Shown here: positions 57,288-64,000 of the stretch, one piece after another
How positions within the stretch are numbered: the first letter of the stretch is position 1
Layout: the number at the start of each line of letters is the position of its first letter
DNA from: Hypericum androsaemum
Lineage: Eukaryota > Streptophyta > Magnoliopsida > Malpighiales > Hypericaceae
Direction: 5' to 3'
Assembly: GCA_963995505.1 (NCBI GenBank)
Contig: OZ023182.1
Coordinates: forward strand, 18,865,619 to 18,929,618
Length of the DNA: 64,000 nt
The notes under the pieces: model-generated
What the model saw: the letters and a program-made list of their open reading frames with translations, nothing else
Database searches by the model: none
Told to the model about the DNA's origin: nothing
Position numbers and translations under genes: made by a program

Positions 57288-59524
57288 AGAGATGGTATCT
57301 GCTACTCCCGAGATTGTCCTCCTGGTTGAATCATGTCGTTCGATTCACGGGCAGAGATGATGAAGCTCGATGATGTTATACCTATATAAATGGTGGTTCT
57401 ACCTAGAGATGGAGGTGTGGTATCTAATTGAAAGCGAGAAAAATAAAATTTTGGCAGAGAAGAGGAGGGAAAGAAGGGGCTCGAATGGTCCAGAGAAAAT
57501 ATCTAGTTTCTCTACTTATCTCTCAAGTCTATTACATATATATCCTGTTGGGCCAGGCCCATGTATCTTTTGGGTTATCAATTGTTCCATTAGCTTCTAA
57601 TAGCTTCTATAGGACTCGTATATATAGCTAACTCATGCTTCCAGCTAAGATTAAGTTGTACAGAACCCTGTAATAAAAATAACAGTTTCCCCCCAAGCTT
57701 CGAAGCTCTCTCATGGCTTCTTGATAAATCGATCTCAATCTTTGGCTTCTTCATCGATCTTCTAGTTCAGGTTCATCAATTTTCACACTCCTCTCACTCC
57801 CGACTCCCTCCATCCCTCCCTCCTCTCCCGACCTCCCCTCCTCTCCTTCCTAACCTTCCTCCTGACCTCCTTCCCTCCAACCTTGACAGGTCCCCTCCCT
57901 CCATCGGTGACACAAGCAAGCCGATCATCAATTGGTGACACTGCCGCACCGCGACACTGTCGGTGTTGTCCTATATCGTGACACCATCGGTTGGGCTTCC
58001 AGAAAATTGGCTACGTTGGTGTCGGCGCCAAAAAATACCCAAAAACCATGACACCAACGTTTTCTCACCTCTACTCAAAAGTACATGTTTCAAAGAATTT
58101 TTATTAATGTTAATGTTATGTACGTATAAAGGATAGAATTTTTGTGTAGTAGGTACGTGGTTGTAGCTACCATTCTCATTAAAAATCCTGGTGTAATAAA
58201 ATCTATTAAAAAGACAGTCCTTATGATTTTGGTATTTAATAGTTTGTTTCCACACTCTCTCTTCTATCCTCCCTCATTCCGTATATCTCTTCCGCCCCTA
58301 CGCTCCCTCCTTTCTCTCCATCTATTCTCTCTCCCTTTTCATCTCTCTTCCTCTCCACCTATAAATCGACACCGACGACGATGTCGATGACGACACCGAC
58401 GACTCCAACCTCGACTAGCAGATCCAACGCTGTCGGTGCTTCCTAATCCCGGACTCCTATCTTCTTTCTCCCCAAATCTCCCAATTTTTTTCCTTCTTTT
58501 GATTATTCGGTTGGAGAACCACAAATTCTTACTTCGATGTCCAATTGAGGTGATCAAGTTGTTGTGTGTAGCACGGATGTATATCTACAAGTTTAAAGTT
58601 TATAACTTCTCCAAAACTGCCGAGACTTCTAACCCGATTTTGACACTCTTCCCAGACGAATTTGGAGATGCTACAAAAATATATAAGATGTGTATTATAG
58701 TTTTATAGCTCTTGAAATTGCATCAATCTGATACTCAAATTGAAAATTAGAACTATTTCACTGAGATAGATTTGGCACACATCGGCGGATAATTTTTCTG
58801 CTCCAAAAAAGTGGTCATAAAAAAATCAATATATATAAGTGAATACACATTAAGAGAGGAAAAAAATTGACCATGGGTGAAGTTGACTAAAGTTCAGTGA
58901 CCACCAATGTCAATAAAGGTCGTACACATGGAGTAGCCAAGCCGGTATAATAACGATATCATGGTGTAATTTTTTCCGGTACATTAAAAAAAATATTTTT
59001 TCCGGTAAAATGAAAACAAAGAACCAAAGATTGCTCGGACAACACGTAATTGGAAAATTAATACAAACGAGCCTAAGAACCTAAGGTTGTCTCTCCTCTC
59101 CATCAATAAACAAGGTGTATGAGAAACATATTCAAGCACACTACTGCCAGTTCACTACTAACTCTCATCCATGTTATCGCCGTGAATACAAGGCTTAGAT
59201 ATTTTGTCCTTGTCGTCCGGTATCGATTCATCTGACATCGTCCAATATAATTTTTACGTACTCGAAATTTAAAAAATAATGATAAGTTAAACAGTTTTTG
59301 GAAATTTAAGAAACTTCAATTTATAGAAAATCAAATGAAGTCGTGGAATTTGCAAAAACTGGCTTCTAAAAAATATTTAGGACATTTACTAATCTATGCA
59401 CAATTATATTCTTTTGATGATTCATATATTACTATTTCGCCAAATCAACTATTTTTTTTACAATTAGACAACAGTTTGCTAGCCTATATGAAAAAAAATT
59501 TAATTTTATAAAGAATATTAATTT

Positions 59525-59905
59525 TGAAAAACCTGACTATACCTGACTTTTATGGAAAAAAAATTCCATATATAAGTCTCTTAATTTGATAATACCATAA
59601 AAATATATCTGAATTTTATGGAAAACAAATTCCATATATAAATCTCCTACTTTGATAATACAACAAATATACATGACTTTTATGAAGAAAAAAAATTCCA
59701 TATATAAATATCCTAACTTGATAATAAAATAAATATACCAGACATTTATGGAAAACAAATTTCGTATATAAATGTCCTAACTTGATAATACAATAGTCAA
59801 TAAATATACCTGGCTTTATGGAAAACAAATTCCATATATAAATCTCCTAATTTGATCATACAGTAAATATACCTGACTTTTATGGGAAACAATTCAACAA
59901 AAAAA
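59525..59905. repeat. ~63-bp AT-rich minisatellite upstream of SPH3, copy 2
   Basis: Counterpart of 21490-21870. Confidence 0.85.
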
Positions 59906-60031
59906 TCTCCTAGTTTGATCTCAGATTTGGCACCACAATAAACAAGAGAGTACATTATAGCAACACTAGAAAAAAAATTAAGTTTTTAAAAATTAAAAGA
60001 ACAATCTAAAAGAAAGGCTGTCAAACAAACA

Positions 60032-60079
60032 ATGAAAAAAACTAAGTTCAATGCCTTACCTTGTATCATTATCATTGTT
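60032..60079 (+). pseudogene. S-protein homologue 5' stub, copy 2
   Basis: Counterpart of 21997-22044, breaking at the same base. Confidence 0.85.
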
Positions 60080-60315
60080 TTAAAAAATGACCCAGATATC
60101 GACCCGCTTTTCTCTCTGAATCGTATCTCAATTGGTCCGATCGATTGGACCACTCGTCGGATGGATATTTTTTATTAAGTATATTTGAGGGGGGGAGCTC
60201 ACATGCTTACCGGTGCTCATATTTTTTATTAAGTAGTTCCTAGTTTTGACTTATTTGCATGTAATACACGTGGGCCACTATGCCAATATTATGTTCACAT
60301 ATTCTAGACACTTAT

Positions 60316-63300
60316 TGTCACGACCCATCATGAGGTCGGTGACCGGCGCTAGACTCCACTGTATACAAACTACAAAATGCAGATCTAGCCAGCCTCAAAA
60401 CATAGCATAAAGTTCATCAACATTTATTTAAAGCAACACCAGGGCACGCTATATAAACATGCCTCTCAAAATATAAGATATACAAAGATGGTGTGAGAAC
60501 CATCACCAAAAGTCTGAACAAGTTCCCTGTGATACATGTTCAAACCAAAGCATAGTCTAGGATCTAGCATCTGAAAACCATTACGGAGCGTCTATACAAG
60601 AGTACAAAAGATAGCATGATCCGGAGACCTCAAAAGAGTAGCCCTCGAATGGAAGAGATGGACATGCACCACGGACTCCAGAACCCGAGGCAAACTATGA
60701 TTGCTTTAACCTGAGATGGATTAGTAAGGGGTAAGTGTTTTGAAATACTTAGTAAGAAGATAGAACATAACATATTGGTTATGTCTGCTACATATGAGAG
60801 ACAGAACTTAACCATGTCCAACAATATGCAAGACCACAAGATGCATGCCAACCATATGATCACACACACACACAAAAGTTCACATAGTGAACAAACGGTG
60901 AGCTATAGACAAATTTAGACGGGCCACTTCCTCTCCAGCACAGGGATATCAACATGGCCATCAGATCTCCTTTCCATAATCACATACTAAGTTTAATAGT
61001 AGTAACTAGGATATCCCCAGTCTATGTGCACATAGGCTAACATCCCCGGTTAGCACGGGAAAACCTGACCATATCTCACCAAAAACAACATATCATACCC
61101 ACACATATTGGCCCCACGCTAGGAAAGAAATATTCTCTAGCTAGCCATTCATATGTGACATATCTCTCACAGACCAATCCAAACATGATAGATCTTATTG
61201 CAAATGCACATGACCACTTCATGAACATACTTCATATGCATGAGACGCACACAATCAAGGCCTGAAACATGCACATGCACCAAACAAAACCAAATTTATC
61301 ATGTTCTATTCGCTTACTCAAACGAATATCATGCAATAGTGCTGATTTCTCGAAACCTAATCTCTCGTCACTTTCAACCTTCAACCGTTCCTCCCAGATG
61401 GCTTTTTTCACTGAAAGTACTTTGAGAAAGCCTTACATGATCTGTATAACAATTTCCAATTACAAAATGAGGTCATTTCCTCACTTTCCCAACCGAGTTA
61501 CATATTGAGCACACGATAAGCTTAATCGCTTTTAAGTTCGATAGATATCACATATAACCCGATATCACATAAAACCTGACCATATCTCACCAAAAATAAC
61601 ATATCATACCCACACATATTGGCCCCACGCTAGGAAAGAAATATTCTCTAGCTAGCCATTCATATGTGACATATCTCTCACAGACCAATCCAAACATGAT
61701 AGATCTTATTGCAAATGCACATGACCACTTCATGAACATACTTCATATGCATGAGACGCACACAATCAAGGCCTGAAACATGCACATGCACCAAACAAAA
61801 CCAAATTTATCATGTTCTATTCGCTTACTCAAACGAATATCATGCAATAGTGCTGATTTCTCGAGTCCTAATCTCTCGTCACTTTCAACCTTCAACCGTT
61901 CCTCCCAGATGGCTTTTTTCACTGAAAGTACTTTGAGAAAGCCTTACATGATCTGTATAACAATTTCCAATTACAAAATGAAGTCATTTCCTCACTTTCC
62001 CAACCGAGTTACATATTGAGCACACGATAAGCTTAATCGCTTTTAAGTTCGATAGATATCACATATAACCCGATATCACACAAAACCCGATTCATTTACT
62101 GTACTTAAGCTCTCTTGTATGTTCTTGATAACTCAGAGTCCAAAAATCAACCTAGAATTCAAAAGAATTAACTTACCAAGCCTTTACTCATAAACCCTGC
62201 TCAATCCTGAACCAGGCAGCTAGTCCAACTTTCAACCAGGTCTTGAAGGCGATTCTTTTATCCAAAAAGGTCCTATAATATGGCGTTAGAAAGCTAATTC
62301 AGTCTTCTACAATCTGTAGGAAGGAACCTAAGTCCAATTCCGAGTCCAACTAAGCTTACCAAGCCGTTCTTCATCTACTAGCTCATCTATGTCTCCAGTA
62401 GATAGTCCGTTGTTCAAAATAGATTTCCTATTGGCTCCTTGATCAGAATAGAACATATAATACACCGTTTTCAAGGTATTTGAGTCCTCTACAACTTCCA
62501 TGAAGACATAAAAGTCCAATTCAAATCCGAAAATAACTTACCAAGCAATTCTTCTTCGACCACCTCACTTGATACTCTAGTAACTAGTCCAATATTCAAA
62601 ATTAATTCCACGCCGATTCCTTTATCAAAACAAGTCGTTCTTTGTCACCTGCTTCTTTCTCTTTCCTCTTACTCTCTCTCTCAACTTTCTCTTCTCTTTT
62701 GAGTTATGGCTGAGTCTCGGAATTTCTTGCCTCTTCCTTAAGGTTTCTGAGTCCCAAAAGTATATAGGTGAGTAAGAGTCCAGCTTGACTCACCTCCTTA
62801 ACCAAGTCTAATGAACAAGCAAGTGGTAATAGATGATTGGTTGATTCCCAATGGGGTCCAATCAGAAAGAGACTCATTCAAGCTCCGTTTTGACTGTCTT
62901 CCATTGCGTTTTATAAAAACTTGTCAACTAACAAATTGTAGCCCTATGTGTGTAGTTTTTGGATCATATTTATTTGTAATATTTGAAGTAAAATTGAGAA
63001 CGTGGTGCTCCATTTACTAAACAAAGGTCATTGCTGTCCGAACTTGACCAACAAAATTCTTAAAGCTTGGAATAATTGACTAGGCTTTGTTGTAGTTAGT
63101 TAGAATCCTAAGAAGACTATAAAATATCTAGAAACACTTCCAAACACATCTCATATGTAGATTGTACCATAGAATACCATTATTCCAACCGACCATTTAT
63201 AAGATATCACACTTATTTTTTTAGAATCAATTCTAGACTTGTTTGCTCATATAAAACTCATCCTTCCAGAATATCCCCCTCTTTTATGGCCAGAGATCCT

Positions 63301-63351
63301 TAATTCCTCATCATTCTGTTTCCTTCTTGTTTATGAAATGAGTCTAACACT
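60316..63351 (-). mobile_element. Solo-LTR-like block, copy 2
   Basis: Counterpart of 22281-25316, including the 511-bp tandem repeat at 61060-62081. The right end is uncertain, as in copy 1. Confidence 0.55.
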
Positions 63352-63854
63352 ACCAGAGAGTGAGAAGAGAGTGGATAAAGAATGAGAAGTGAGAGAATGA
63401 TGCTCCAATTTTTTCATAATTCTTCAAGAGAGAATCGAAGGAGAGAATAATGTTCCTGTCTCACTCATGAATAGAGAGTGAGCACCCGAGAGAGTGACGA
63501 CGGTGAGAGACTTGCATATAGCTGACGCGACTCGAGATGTGGGTGAGAAGGGACGGATGTGCGACGGACAGTGGCCAAGAACACGACGGACAGTGGCCAA
63601 TTATCTTCCAATCGTTGTGTTCATTAAACAATGTATATGTTATGTGGTATTTCACTTTCTCAAGGACTATTAAAGGTGAACTGCAATAAGGGCAACATAA
63701 CTTAATATTTCTCATCGGGCTTCCAATAAAACCGAAATTCTACATCTTAAAAAAGCAAAAAATTAACGATTTGAATTGTATACAAAAATCATCGCTTATG
63801 CTGAACAAGACCCTCAAAAGTTACAAGGAAAAGCATAGATTTAGTACAGTTTAT

Positions 63855-64000
63855 CTCCATCAGGATCTCCAACACTATCTGCAATGTCTTATCCAAAAGG
63901 AAATTTGTCTCAGATTTGGTGGGGCAAAGAGTAACAAGGAGAAAGTAAAACTAAAATAAGAATGCTATGAGTTGAGAACTCTATACCCCCAGATTCGATG
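63855..64000 (-). pseudogene. RPN13: RPN13-like pseudogene 1, copy 2 (partial at window end)
   Basis: The DSVGDPDG exon remnant lies at 63855-63878, and the edge of the next exon begins at 63987. The duplication therefore extends into RPN13 pseudogene 1; how far is not visible here. Confidence 0.75.

Larger units (their letters stand above)
37994..64000 (+). repeat. Copy 2 of the ~38-kb direct segmental duplication
   Basis: Collinear with 1-25965, and it continues past the window end. Indels relative to copy 1: 13 bp lost at 39320/39321 and one 55-bp unit gained in the array at 45069-45448. Substitutions are confined, as far as I can see, to 37994-45686. Confidence 0.97.

Overview
The window reads as nuclear DNA of a flowering plant, almost certainly a eudicot. 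The signs are plant S-protein homologue (SPH, self-incompatibility protein S1 family) genes, spliced gene fragments with GT-AG introns, a receptor-like kinase of the malectin/LRR type, a NAC transcription-factor fragment, and a dense load of plant transposons (Mutator-like elements, copia and other LTR retroelements, hAT and pogo/Emigrant-type MITEs). The species cannot be named from the sequence.

The dominant architecture is a duplication of about 38 kb. Bases 1-25965 recur, collinear and in direct orientation, at 37994-64000 (offset 37993, then 37980 after a 13-bp loss, then 38035 after a gain of one 55-bp repeat unit). Both ends run past the window, so neither breakpoint is seen. By eye the first 7.65 kb of the copies differ at a few tens of sites, whereas the next 18.3 kb shows no difference that I can see. 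The 12-kb stretch between the copies (25966-37993) is single copy here and contains a 200-N assembly gap (31814-32013).

Layout of the duplicated unit, in copy 1 coordinates: a decayed SPH 3' end and its downstream region (415-1360) carrying a 431-bp MITE; a Pack-MULE-like element with about 200-bp terminal inverted repeats (1773-3223); a 7.4-kb Mutator-like element (3318-10752) that itself holds a minus-strand LTR retroelement (3715-9081); an intact SPH gene (12210-12662); decayed SPH flanks, a 5'-leader-like stretch and a rearranged RPN13 fragment (13100-15300); an Emigrant-like MITE (16112-16645); a second SPH gene with one in-frame stop (17192-17638); further MITEs (17939-18739 and 19048-19252); a third SPH reduced to its first 16 codons (21997-22044); and an LTR-like block with a 511-bp internal tandem repeat (22281 to about 25316).

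The single-copy stretch carries two diverged pseudogene copies of RPN13, the proteasomal ubiquitin receptor (25820-28570 and 32563-35047), the 3' exons of a receptor-like kinase cut off by the gap (31111-31813), a Pack-MULE with a captured NAC-domain fragment sitting inside an RPN13 exon remnant (33436-35032), and a 1.9-kb internally deleted copia element with 5-bp target-site duplications (35800-37736).

The only open reading frame I would call an intact gene is the SPH at 12210-12662 and its identical copy at 50245-50697. The rest is a record of gene decay, gene capture and nested transposition in a tandemly expanding SPH cluster. No previously undescribed system could be established. The most informative signals are the mosaic divergence of the 38-kb duplication, the NAC-carrying Pack-MULE, and the graded decay series of SPH genes.
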